Under the pieces are notes generated by a model. It saw only the letters and a program-made list of their open reading frames with translations. It had not been told where the DNA came from and searched no databases. 18,934 nucleotides of DNA from assembly GCA_022565015.1 (NCBI GenBank), contig JADFKI010000026.1, forward strand, positions 1-18,934. Reading direction: 5' to 3'. Shown here in pieces: positions 6,623-13,972 of this stretch (position 1 is the stretch's first letter; the number at the start of each line of letters is the position of its first letter). The position numbers and the translations under genes were made by a program. This DNA is from Chloroflexota bacterium. GTDB taxonomy: Bacteria; Chloroflexota; Dehalococcoidia; Lucifugimonadales; JADFKI01.

Positions 6623-7816
6623 ATGACCAGTCCCTTGGAAGGCGTACGCATACTGGACCTGACACAGGTCCAGGCGGGCCCGTCTTGTACGCAGCTGCTG
6701 GCCTGGCTCGGCGCAGACGTCATCAAGATCGAGGAGCCCGGCGTCGGGGACCGCACTCGCTGGGAGCGCGCCAAGGACCCGGATGTCGACAGCTTCTATT
6801 TCCTGGTGTTCAACGCCAACAAGCGCAGCCTCACGCTGAATCTAAAGACTGACGAGGGCCGGGAGATTTTTTCAGACCTGGTGAAGGTCTCGGACATCGT
6901 CGTAGAAAACTTCGGGCCCGGCCGCATGGAGTCCTTCGGTCTCGGATACGACAGGCTGAAGGAGACGAACCCCAAGATAGTTTATGCCACCATCAAGGGA
7001 TTCGGCACCTACGGGCCATACTCCGGCTTCAAGAGCTTCGAGCACATCGCCCAGGCTATGGGCGGCGCCATGAGCGCCAATGGCGAGCGGGACGGTGAGC
7101 CGCTTTTCGTCGCGCCGGGCGTGGGCGACTCCGGTACGGGCTTGCACTGCGCCATCGGCATGCTAGCCGCGCTGCGCCAGCGTGACATGACAGGCGAAAG
7201 CCAGTTCGTGGAGGTGTCCATGCAGGACGCTGTCGTCAACCTGATGAGAATCCGCACCATGGATACGCTGAATTCCAATGAGCCCGTCGTGAGGGCGGGA
7301 AACAGGGCGTGGGGTGGCGCATCCTTCATATACCCCTGCCGTCCCGGTGGCCCTGACGACTACGTCGCTCTCTACTTTCAAGGCGACGCCTGGGAATCCA
7401 TGCTCGCCCTCATGGGACGAGCGGACCTCATCGGCGACGAACGCTTTGCCACGGACGATCTGAGAAAGGAGCGAGGCCCGGAGATTGAGAAGATCATCTC
7501 CAGCTGGACCAGGACGAAGACGAAGTTTGAGATCCTGAAGGAGGTGACGGACCTGGGGATCCCCTGCGGCGCAGTGCAGGACACCCTGGAGGTCTTGCAC
7601 GACCCGCACCTCAGGGCCAGGGAGATGGTTGTAAGCCTGGACGATCCAGTGCGTGGAGAGTACCTGGCGCTGGGCTGTCCGATAAAAATAAGGTCCAACA
7701 AGGTGGAAATAGAGCCCCCGCCGCTTCTGGGACAGCACTCCAAAGAGGTGCTGGCGGAGCTTCTGGATATGAGGGAAAACGACCTGGCAGAGCTGGAAGC
7801 CAAAGGGGTAATCTAG
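6623..7816 (+). CDS. CaiB/BaiF type III CoA-transferase, formyl-CoA transferase-like
   Basis: A 397-aa class III CoA-transferase, which moves CoA between carboxylic acids through aspartyl-CoA intermediates in the cytosol. The N-terminus has GVRILDLTQVQAGPSCTQLL and LGADVIKIEEPGVGDRTR; VENFGPGRMESFGLGYDRL (94-112) is the next family signature. The catalytic Asp is Asp169 in GVGDSGTGLH, the same number as in the well-studied Oxalobacter formyl-CoA:oxalate CoA-transferase, and it is followed by VSMQDAVVNLMRI (198-210), also very like that enzyme. Length is normal. AGGAGG lies 6 nt before the ATG. It is the second gene of an operon with a small unknown protein and is divergent from an OFA-like MFS carrier, which suggests uptake and CoA activation of a small dicarboxylate or related acid. 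The exact substrate is not shown. Confidence 0.92.
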   Translation: MTSPLEGVRILDLTQVQAGPSCTQLLAWLGADVIKIEEPGVGDRTRWERAKDPDVDSFYFLVFNANKRSLTLNLKTDEGREIFSDLVKVSDIVVENFGPGRMESFGLGYDRLKETNPKIVYATIKGFGTYGPYSGFKSFEHIAQAMGGAMSANGERDGEPLFVAPGVGDSGTGLHCAIGMLAALRQRDMTGESQFVEVSMQDAVVNLMRIRTMDTLNSNEPVVRAGNRAWGGASFIYPCRPGGPDDYVALYFQGDAWESMLALMGRADLIGDERFATDDLRKERGPEIEKIISSWTRTKTKFEILKEVTDLGIPCGAVQDTLEVLHDPHLRAREMVVSLDDPVRGEYLALGCPIKIRSNKVEIEPPPLLGQHSKEVLAELLDMRENDLAELEAKGVI

Positions 7817-7904
7817 GGGCCGATTTCCGACGGTTAAACGCCACAGGACCTGACGTATCACAACACGTGAAGCAGTCTACAAGGTGCTGAAAGGGTGTGT
7901 CCTC

Positions 7905-7934
7905 TTGTGTTTTCAGTGCCGAAAATGCTAGAAT
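7905..7934 (+). promoter_or_regulatory. Promoter for the inositol-lipid cluster
   Basis: TTGTGT (7905-7910) and TAGAAT (7929-7934) are separated by 18 bp; TGC before the -10 makes it an extended -10 (TGCTAGAAT). It lies in the 296-bp gene-free stretch 7817-8112 and predicts a start near 7941, leaving a leader of about 170 nt before the ino1 TTG. I could not recognise a riboswitch in that leader; the only local structure is a small GGTC-CTCCCC-GACC hairpin. Confidence 0.45.
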
Positions 7935-8112
7935 AGGGCCTGTCGCTGCGGCTGTCGTATATCCTCACTATAGTTTCAAAGCATCAGACGCACCCCCGGT
8001 AGTAAGTTCAGGGCACAAGTAAGACGGTCCTCCCCGACCAACGGTTTGGATTCAGAAGCTGGGTTAGGACTGTTGTCGTTTAGCAGGTTCAAGTGGAAGG
8101 AGTGGAAGACGC

Positions 8113-9201
8113 TTGGGTAGTATAAATGTGGCAATTATAGGTGTTGGTAACTGCGCTTCGTCTCTTGTTCAGGGCGTGACGAAATATGCCGACGCGACCA
8201 GCAATGACGAGATACCCGGACTAATGCACCCGGTACTGGGTGAATATGGCATAGGTGACATCAACTTCGTTGCCGCCTTCGACATTGACTCGACCAAGGT
8301 CGGCCTGGACCTGTCCGAGGCGATATTCGCGAAGCCGAACAATACTAAGAAGTTCCAGAAGGTACAGCATACGGGCGTCACGGTGAGCCGGGGCATGATC
8401 CACGACGGCGTCGGCAAATACATGTCCGAAATCATCACAAAGGCTCCCGGCCCTACCGATGACGTGGTAAAAATCCTCAAAGAGCGCGAGGTCGATGTCG
8501 TAATAAATTATCTGCCCGTTGGCTCGGAAGAGGCAACAAGATGGTATGTGGAGCAGGTGTTGCAGGCCGGTTGTGGGTTCATAAACTGCATACCCGTATT
8601 CATAGCGAGCGGTGAGGGCGACTACTGGCAGCATAGATTCAGGGAGGCCGGCGCGCCGATAATAGGCGACGACATTAAGTCGCAGGTGGGCGCCACCATA
8701 ATCCACCGCGTATTGACCAGGCTGTTCATGGATAGGGGCGTTCGGCTGGATAATACTTATCAGCTGAACTTTGGCGGCAACTCCGACTTCTTGAATATGA
8801 AGGAGCAGGAGCGGCTCGTCAGCAAGAAGATCTCGAAGACGGGGTCGGTTGTATCGCAGCTCGACCACGAGCTTCCGAAGGATAGCATTCACGTTGGCCC
8901 CAGCGACTACGTCCCCTGGCTCTCCGATAGGAAGTGGGCCTACATCAGGCTGGAGGGCACCAGCTTCGGAGATGTTCCCCTCAACGTAGAGCTCAAGCTG
9001 GAGGTCTGGGATAGCCCCAACTCTGCAGGCGTTGTCATAGACGCCATTCGATGCGCCAAGATCGCCAAGGACCGTGGGTTGGGCGGGCCGATTCTAGGCC
9101 CCTCATCCTACTTCATGAAGTCGCCGCCCGTTCAGTACACCGATGACGAAGCTCGTCAAAGGGTCGAGGACTTTATCCAGGGGGTCGACGGGCTTCTGTA
9201 A
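8113..9201 (+). CDS. ino1: Inositol-3-phosphate synthase (myo-inositol-1-phosphate synthase)
   Basis: A 362-aa cytosolic NAD+-dependent isomerase that converts glucose-6-phosphate to 1L-myo-inositol-1-phosphate. Length and sequence fit the short actinobacterial/archaeal type, not the ~520-aa eukaryotic form. The Rossmann nucleotide loop is IIGVGNCASSLVQG (8-21). Other family signatures are VNYLPVGSEEATRWYVEQ, GFINCIPVFIAS, PIIGDDIKSQVGATIIHR (which holds active-site Asp and Lys residues) and LNFGGNSDFLNM. The start is TTG, with AAGGAG (8097-8102) 10 nt upstream. It leads a plus-strand series with a GT4 glycosyltransferase and a CDP-alcohol phosphatidyltransferase, so its product most likely feeds inositol phospholipid head groups and not only a compatible solute. 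Confidence 0.95.
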   Translation: MGSINVAIIGVGNCASSLVQGVTKYADATSNDEIPGLMHPVLGEYGIGDINFVAAFDIDSTKVGLDLSEAIFAKPNNTKKFQKVQHTGVTVSRGMIHDGVGKYMSEIITKAPGPTDDVVKILKEREVDVVINYLPVGSEEATRWYVEQVLQAGCGFINCIPVFIASGEGDYWQHRFREAGAPIIGDDIKSQVGATIIHRVLTRLFMDRGVRLDNTYQLNFGGNSDFLNMKEQERLVSKKISKTGSVVSQLDHELPKDSIHVGPSDYVPWLSDRKWAYIRLEGTSFGDVPLNVELKLEVWDSPNSAGVVIDAIRCAKIAKDRGLGGPILGPSSYFMKSPPVQYTDDEARQRVEDFIQGVDGLL

Positions 9202-9269
9202 TCGAGGCCGCCGGACGATCGTTGAATCCCGGCTGCCGGACGGATATAGCCAACAAGATTGGGTCTGCG

Positions 9270-9288
9270 GAGACTGAAGGATAGTCTC
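9270..9288 (+). other. Small hairpin upstream of the glycosyltransferase ribosome site
   Basis: GAGACT (9270-9275) pairs perfectly with AGTCTC (9283-9288) around a 7-nt loop, ending 6 nt before the GGAGGGG ribosome site of the next gene. It could tune translation or mark mRNA processing between genes; no function is shown. Confidence 0.3.
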
Positions 9289-9311
9289 TTAGCTGGAGGG
9301 GAAAGTAGAGC

Positions 9312-10475
9312 GTGACAGAAGTCTCGGTCGGCCGACCCCTCAAGGTCGCGCTCGTATCCCCGTACGACCACGCCTTCAAGGGTGGGGTGACCGACCACAT
9401 AAACAGCCTCGCCGCCGAGTTCAGGCGCTCCGGCCACATGGTGCGAGTCATCGCCCCGTGCTCCGACCCCGAGACTGTAGACGACGAGGATTTCATCCAC
9501 ATGGGTCGGCCGGTGCCGGTGCCGAGCGGAGGCTCCATCGCCCGCATTACGTTCTCCGTTTGGCTTAGGCCCAGAATAAAGGAGCTCCTGAAGAGGGAGC
9601 AGTTCGACATAGTACACCTGCACGAGCCATTTGCCGGCGTACTCACCGTGAACTTCCTTAGCCTGGCAGAGTCCGAGAATATTCCGATTGTAGGCACCTT
9701 TCATACCTACAAGGGCACAAGACTCTACAAAGTCGGGTTCAGAAGTTTGGCGAAGCCCTATTTTCGCAAACTGTCGGGGCATATAGCGGTCTCGGAGCCG
9801 GCGCGTCAGTTCATCAGCCGAAACTTTCCAGCAGACTACGAGATCATTCCCAATGGCGTTCAGGTCGATGAGTTCGCCGACGCCGAGCCCTTTCAGCATT
9901 TGAAAGACGGCAAGGTTAACCTGCTTTTTGTTGGTCGCCTGGAAAAGAGAAAGGGCCTCAAGTATCTGCTGAGCGCCTATGCTCGGCTGAAGTGGGACTG
10001 GCCCGAGCTCCGATTGCTGGTCGTTGGGCCGGGAAAGCCCGACGTGGACTCATCAAGGATCATAAGCGAGCGAAATCTCCAGGACGTCGTTTTTCTCGGC
10101 AGAGTGTCCGATGAGGACAAGGCCAGATACTATAAGACCGCGGACATATTCTGCTCGCCGGCCACCGGGCGGGAGAGCTTCGGAATCGTGCTCTTGGAGG
10201 CTATGTCGGCGGGAGCGTCTGTGGTAGCATCCAGCATTGCGGGCTATTCCAGTGTAATAACAGACGGCAGCGAAGGCCTTCTCGTACCACCGAAAGACGA
10301 GCTGGAGTTGGCCAACGCCATAGAGCGCCTGATAAAGGAGCCTGCCTTGCGACATCGTCTGCAGGTGACGGCGCGGCAGGCCGTGGAAGAGTACCGCTGG
10401 GAGAGGGTCGCGGCCAGAGTGATGGACTATTACGGGACTCTTCTACGCTCAAAGCAGCTGGTCCTTTCCAGCTAG
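9312..10475 (+). CDS. GT4-family glycosyltransferase, PimA-like (phosphatidylinositol mannosyltransferase candidate)
   Basis: A 387-aa retaining GT-B glycosyltransferase of family GT4. The N-terminal acceptor domain opens with KVALVSPYDHAFKGGVTDHI (11-30), the usual glycine-rich loop, and has GTFHTYKGTRLYK. The C-terminal nucleotide-sugar domain has FVGRLEKRKGLKYL (Arg209 and Lys214, diphosphate contacts) and the EX7E motif ESFGIVLLE (Glu288/Glu296). The order and wording of motifs resemble mycobacterial PimA, which transfers mannose from GDP-mannose to phosphatidylinositol at the cytoplasmic face of the membrane. The lipid context supports this, but GT4 specificity cannot be read from motifs, so other lipid acceptors are possible. 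The start is GTG, with GGAGGGG (9295-9301) about 10 nt upstream. The next gene follows after 68 bp on the same strand. Confidence 0.85.
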   Translation: MTEVSVGRPLKVALVSPYDHAFKGGVTDHINSLAAEFRRSGHMVRVIAPCSDPETVDDEDFIHMGRPVPVPSGGSIARITFSVWLRPRIKELLKREQFDIVHLHEPFAGVLTVNFLSLAESENIPIVGTFHTYKGTRLYKVGFRSLAKPYFRKLSGHIAVSEPARQFISRNFPADYEIIPNGVQVDEFADAEPFQHLKDGKVNLLFVGRLEKRKGLKYLLSAYARLKWDWPELRLLVVGPGKPDVDSSRIISERNLQDVVFLGRVSDEDKARYYKTADIFCSPATGRESFGIVLLEAMSAGASVVASSIAGYSSVITDGSEGLLVPPKDELELANAIERLIKEPALRHRLQVTARQAVEEYRWERVAARVMDYYGTLLRSKQLVLSS

Positions 10476-10543
10476 AGTCGCACCATGCCGTCAGTCATGT
10501 TTACCTCCGCATTAAGGGGGCTTGCTGTCCCGGTGATGACCCC

Positions 10544-11152
10544 ATGAACCGTGCGACGGCCCGCCGGATGCTGTCTTCATACGTGGAGGAGCCCGTCGCG
10601 TCCTGGCTGGCCAGGGTCGGAGTCAGCCCCAACGCCGTCACCCTCTTTGGACTGGTGGGGGCGGGCGTCAGCGCTTACCTTCTCGGCATTGGACTCCTAT
10701 GGGCCGGTGGCGTGGCGCTATTGGCCGCTGGGGCCCTTGACCTCTTCGATGGAGCCCTGGCGAGAGCCACCGACCGGGTATCCAAATTCGGCGCGCTCCT
10801 GGACTCGGTAGTCGACCGCCTTTCCGAGATAGCCGTTCTCCTGGGCCTGCTCGTCTTCTATCTCAGCAGCTCGTCGACCCTGGGAGTCTTGCTGGTGTAT
10901 CTGGCCCTGGCGGGGTCCATCATGGTCAGCTACCTTCGTGCGCGCGCCGAAGGCCTGGGCATCGAGTGCCGAATCGGTTTCATGACGCGCCCTGAACGTG
11001 TCGTCGCTCTGGGCGTTGGCACCATCATAGGTCACTTCTCGGCCATCGTCCTCTTGATCGTGCTGGGGGCCATCGCCGGACTGACTATGCTCACGATGGT
11101 CCAGCGAATCTACCATACGTGGCGCACCGTAAACGTCGATGGCACTGAGTAA
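10544..11152 (+). CDS. CDP-alcohol phosphatidyltransferase, probable phosphatidylinositol(-phosphate) synthase
   Basis: A 202-aa integral membrane enzyme with about six hydrophobic segments. The full CDP-alcohol phosphotransferase signature D-x2-D-G-x2-A-R-x8-G-x3-D-x3-D is present: Asp66, Asp69, Gly70, Ala73, Arg74, Gly83, Asp87, Asp91. It transfers a phosphatidyl group from CDP-diacylglycerol (or a dialkyl equivalent) to an alcohol. With inositol-3-phosphate synthase and a PimA-like enzyme upstream, inositol-1-phosphate is the likely acceptor, as in actinobacterial phosphatidylinositol-phosphate synthase. The GVSPNAVTLFGLVGA opening fits that group, but PgsA-type glycerol-phosphate acceptors cannot be excluded. 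ATG start; only a weak GGTGA ribosome site is seen 6-7 nt upstream. Last clear gene of the cluster. Confidence 0.9.
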   Translation: MNRATARRMLSSYVEEPVASWLARVGVSPNAVTLFGLVGAGVSAYLLGIGLLWAGGVALLAAGALDLFDGALARATDRVSKFGALLDSVVDRLSEIAVLLGLLVFYLSSSSTLGVLLVYLALAGSIMVSYLRARAEGLGIECRIGFMTRPERVVALGVGTIIGHFSAIVLLIVLGAIAGLTMLTMVQRIYHTWRTVNVDGTE

Positions 11153-11375
11153 GACGACGCCGTTACCGTGTCTCATGGTCGTTTTGCCGGTTTCTTAGCT
11201 CTCCCCATCGGATTGTTGCAACGGACCTTCTCCCAATGACGCCACTTCTACCAGCTAGCCCGCGCATGGGAAACTGAGCTAAAATACTTATATGAGACGA
11301 CGGCAGTTGCGTTATCGACCCGGTAAACGTGCAGGTCCATGGCGATGCCGCCGGCGAGCGATAGACGGGCGCTGA
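11153..11375. other. Gene-free spacer after the lipid cluster
   Basis: I see no gene here. The stretch around 11280-11295 is AT-rich (TAAAATACTTATATG) and could hold a -10 element, but no matching -35 was found on either strand. It precedes the probable coding remnant below. Confidence 0.4.
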
Positions 11376-11742
11376 ACACCGGGTCCGACGCTGAGCCCAG
11401 GGGTGGCGTCAGGCCGACGCTTTTCGCCCGGCGGAATATGGGCGCGCCCTTCAAACCGGATAGTGGCCCGTGTGGCCTTTGCGGTGGCAATGGAATCTCA
11501 GGGGGTACGGGCGAACGTATTAGAGATAAGGGAGTTCCGCCACCTACCGAGGGGGTGTGGCGTCAGGGGAGTGCCGGAGACCGTGAATCAACGATGGCGT
11601 GGAGTTCGTCGGCGCCGTGCGGGAGTACGCATTCTCGGCCCATGTCCTCAGGGGGATGGGCGAAGAAGACCGACTACGCCTCCGCCGGAGATTCGACTCC
11701 CATCGCTCAGATAAATTTTCAGCGGTAAGCCTGGTGATCTAG
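11376..11742 (+). pseudogene. Probable frameshifted coding remnant, unknown function
   Basis: No single frame spans this stretch, but two frames join into a coding-like sequence. The first is open from 11376 (after a TGA) and carries protein-like text up to about 11585 (for example ESQGVRANVLEIREFRHLP). From 11587 the next frame (+1) takes over: DGVEFVGAVREYAFSAHVL, then RGMGEEDRLRLRRRF, ending at TAG 11740-11742. In the 47 codons from GTG 11599 to that stop, 33 end in G or C, like neighbouring genes. The stop lies 5 nt before the next start, as expected for an adjacent gene in an operon. A one-base frameshift near 11583-11587, by mutation or sequencing error, would explain this. I do not recognise the protein, and no true start is evident; GTG at 11463 is one candidate. 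Confidence 0.35.
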
Positions 11743-11747
11743 CGAGG

Positions 11748-13223
11748 TTGAAGTTGAGTAAGCTTGCAATTTGGCTCCTGGCGATCGCGATCGCGCCGGC
11801 CCTGCTGTTTGCGGAGGCCCGTTCGGCATCCGCCGATGGGGGCAACATCAAGGTAATCTCTACCAGCGTCACCAGCGAGTTTCCCCTCGGCATGCGATTC
11901 AAGCTGGAGGCCGAGGGCGACAACGAAATCGTGGAGGTGGCCATTAGATTCAGGATCGGACAGCAGGCCCGAGGAGAGTACAACTACCTGGAATTCGAGA
12001 GCGGTAAGCTGATCGACTCCGAGCTGTTGTTCAGGACCAACACCGGCCAGAGGTATGTGCCGCCTGGGGCGATAATCAACTACAACTTCGAGATACTGGA
12101 CTCCGAGGGCAACGAGCTCGCCACCGAACGCCGGATGTTTATCTACCATGACGCACGGTTCGAGTGGGAGGAGGTCTCCGAAGGGCCGGTGACCGTAGCC
12201 TACCATGGGCCGGTGAAAAGTCGGGCTGAATTAGTTCTCGAGGCGGCGATCGAGACCATCAATACGATGGGTCCGTTGCTCGGAGCAGATACCGAAGAGC
12301 CGATTCGACTGACCATCTACAACAACGTGGCCGAGATGTTGGACGCGCTGCCTCCCAACAGCGCGACCATAAGGCGTGAGCTGATCACCGAGGGCCAGGC
12401 GTTTGTAGACGTGGGAGTCGTGTTGGTGTTGGCCGGCGGCCGCCGTATCAGGGGCACGACGTCTCACGAGCTGACTCACGTGATAACCCACAGGGCCGGC
12501 GACAGCATATTCCGAAAGGTGCCTTCGTGGCTTAATGAAGGCCTTTCAGAACTTGGGAACGTGGAGCCGGGTACGTCGTACGATAATGCCCTTCTGTTTG
12601 CATTGAGGAACGATAGGCTGCTTCCCATCACCTCCCTGACCAGCCTGCCGGGGACACCCGACGACGTGATCATATTTTATGGCCAGGCGCGGGACATAGT
12701 AAGGTTCATGGTGGAGGAGTTCGGGGCCGACAGTATGAAGCAGCTCATGGCCGTGATGAAGTCGGGCACAAACGTGGAGGACTCCATCGAAGAGGTCTAC
12801 GGCGTTACGAGGATAGAGCTTGAAAACATGTGGCGCGATACGTTGGGAGCACCATCCGTATCGGCGCCGGACTTGAGCATGGCGCTTCCCACGTCGCTGC
12901 CGGCCCCCGTACTGGTGCCATATTCCTTGGATAGCGTGCAGGTCTCAGGACCTACGCCTGAACCCCAGGCGGAGCCAATCGAGGTCCCCACATCTGAGCC
13001 GACGTCGACGCCTGCGCCGGTAGCCGCCGTTGTTCAGGAGAAGCCGACTGCCGAGCCTGCGGTGTCCGAGCAATCAGATGATGGAGCGGGAGACGCCGAA
13101 TTGCCGCAAGGGGGCGCGTGCGGCGTGCCTGCGCAGGGCGGACCCATCGCAGTTGAGCTTTCTTTTGTTGCCGGCATTGTCGGGCTGGCTGGCCTGCGAT
13201 TTCGGAGGCGAAAAGAGGATTGA
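11748..13223 (+). CDS. Secreted or membrane-anchored gluzincin metallopeptidase (peptidase MA-like) with C-terminal anchor
   Basis: A 491-aa exported protein. Residues 1-30 are a signal peptide (KLAIWLLAIAIAPALLFAEA, then SASA). Residues about 31-150 are beta-rich, perhaps an Ig-like domain. The peptidase domain (about 155-365) carries the zinc site HELTH (240-244) and WLNEGLSE, with Glu264 as third ligand 20 residues on, the gluzincin pattern of peptidase MA-type proteins. A linker rich in Pro, Thr, Ser and Glu (about 395-450) leads to a tail with GGACGVPAQGG, a hydrophobic stretch ELSFVAGIVGLAGL and a final RFRRRKED. This fits a C-terminal membrane anchor or sorting tail. TTG at 11748 follows GCGAGG with no gap; TTG at 11754, six nt after GAGG, may be the true start. 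The substrate is unknown. Confidence 0.88.
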   Translation: MKLSKLAIWLLAIAIAPALLFAEARSASADGGNIKVISTSVTSEFPLGMRFKLEAEGDNEIVEVAIRFRIGQQARGEYNYLEFESGKLIDSELLFRTNTGQRYVPPGAIINYNFEILDSEGNELATERRMFIYHDARFEWEEVSEGPVTVAYHGPVKSRAELVLEAAIETINTMGPLLGADTEEPIRLTIYNNVAEMLDALPPNSATIRRELITEGQAFVDVGVVLVLAGGRRIRGTTSHELTHVITHRAGDSIFRKVPSWLNEGLSELGNVEPGTSYDNALLFALRNDRLLPITSLTSLPGTPDDVIIFYGQARDIVRFMVEEFGADSMKQLMAVMKSGTNVEDSIEEVYGVTRIELENMWRDTLGAPSVSAPDLSMALPTSLPAPVLVPYSLDSVQVSGPTPEPQAEPIEVPTSEPTSTPAPVAAVVQEKPTAEPAVSEQSDDGAGDAELPQGGACGVPAQGGPIAVELSFVAGIVGLAGLRFRRRKED

Positions 13224-13261
13224 ACGACGGCGCCTACTCCGTTTATTCGACAGAGCTAGCA

Positions 13262-13289
13262 AAATGGCCCCCGATTTCAGAGGCCATTT
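13262..13289. terminator. Bidirectional terminator hairpin between the peptidase and cheW
   Basis: AAATGGCC (13262-13269) and GGCCATTT (13282-13289) form a perfect 8-bp stem with a 12-nt loop in the 93-bp gap between convergent genes. The A/T outer part of the stem gives a short U-run on each strand, so it may serve both genes. Confidence 0.55.
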
Positions 13290-13316
13290 CGTGTTGCCGT
13301 TGGGTGTTCTGGAGGA

Positions 13317-13805
13317 CTAGCTGTTTTCGGCCGCCTCTGCCAGCAGGGACTTCTCGTCTTCGGAGAGTACGCGCTCCAGGTCCAGCAAGATGATCAGCCT
13401 GGATTCCATCTTGCAGATACCCATCAGGTAGTCGGAATCTGCGGTGGTGATAACGGATGAAGGTGGCTCGACTGAATCGGAAAGAATTCGGAGCACCTCC
13501 GTAACCGCATCAACGACGACCCCTATGTCCTGCCCGCCTATGTCGACGACGACGATTCGGTTATCGTCATTCTGCTCGGCGACGGGAAGCATGAAGCGCT
13601 TTCGAAGATCGACAACGGGAATGACCTTGCCGCGAAGATTGATTACGCCTTCGACGAAGTCGGGCGTGCGCGGGACTCTCGTGATGTCCTGCAGTCGTAT
13701 TATCTCCCGTACAGCTCCAATGTCCACTCCATAAGCCTCTGAAGCCAGGTCGAAGACCACTAGCTGCTGTTCGGTCCTGGATGTGTCAACTACCGCTTGC
13801 GCCAT
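13317..13805 (-). CDS. cheW: CheW-like chemotaxis coupling protein
   Basis: A single-domain CheW protein of 162 aa, the normal length; CheW links chemoreceptors to the CheA kinase in signalling arrays under the membrane. After a short N-terminal tail, QQLVVFDLASEAYGVDIGAV and REIIRLQDITRVPRTPDFVE form the first SH3-like subdomain. GVINLRGKVIPVVDLRKRF follows, with the conserved Arg58 in NLRG. The second subdomain has RIVVVDIGGQDIGVVVDAV and the final ILLDLERVL. The ATG at 13803-13805 is chosen because AGGAGGT lies 9 nt upstream; an upstream ATG in the same frame would add 39 residues coded across the neighbouring terminator. No receptor, CheA, CheY or flagellar gene is nearby, so it is an orphan here. 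Two response regulator genes lie upstream on the same strand, behind a terminator. Confidence 0.93.
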   Translation of the reverse strand: MAQAVVDTSRTEQQLVVFDLASEAYGVDIGAVREIIRLQDITRVPRTPDFVEGVINLRGKVIPVVDLRKRFMLPVAEQNDDNRIVVVDIGGQDIGVVVDAVTEVLRILSDSVEPPSSVITTADSDYLMGICKMESRLIILLDLERVLSEDEKSLLAEAAENS

Positions 13806-13880
13806 AGCGCGAATACCTCCTAAAGTTGCCCGACAGGCAATAATGCCGATCGGGTTGCATCGGAATCCCACCTCGTAGAT

Positions 13881-13911
13881 AAACAAAACGGCGACCTTGA
13901 AAAGTCGCCGT
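13881..13911 (-). terminator. Rho-independent terminator of the downstream response regulator gene
   Basis: On the minus strand ACGGCGAC and GTCGCCGT form a perfect 8-bp stem around an 8-nt loop (13911-13888), followed by TTTGTTT (13887-13881). It lies 62 bp past the stop of the response regulator at 13973 and ends about 75 bp before the cheW start, so cheW probably has its own promoter or depends on read-through. Confidence 0.8.
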
Positions 13912-13972
13912 AAAAAATACAATAATTGTCTTATTTTTCAGGAAGGAAATGTCTAATTAAACAGCAAGTGCG

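Noticed and set aside
7163..7861. 232-codon minus-strand frame antisense to the CoA-transferase
   Set aside because: The plus strand encodes a conserved enzyme with catalytic Asp169; the antisense product has no recognisable features.
9156..9899. 247-codon minus-strand frame across the ino1 end and GT4 start
   Set aside because: It is antisense to two recognised genes and spans their intergenic gap without motifs.
11655..11720. tmRNA-like text (a GACTACGCC...TTCGACTCCC stretch resembling a tag and T-arm)
   Set aside because: The T-arm does not form a 5-bp stem with a 7-nt loop, there is no matching 5' acceptor half, and the bases are better explained by the coding-like frame ending at 11742.
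11339..11728. 129-codon plus-strand frame with a CGLCGGNG zinc-finger-like string
   Set aside because: Only one Cys pair is present, the composition is unlike a real protein, and the competing frames carry better third-position bias toward the 3' end.
13806..13922. 39-codon N-terminal extension of CheW
   Set aside because: It would read through the upstream gene's terminator hairpin, while an AGGAGGT ribosome site precedes the internal ATG at 13805 and gives a normal-length CheW.
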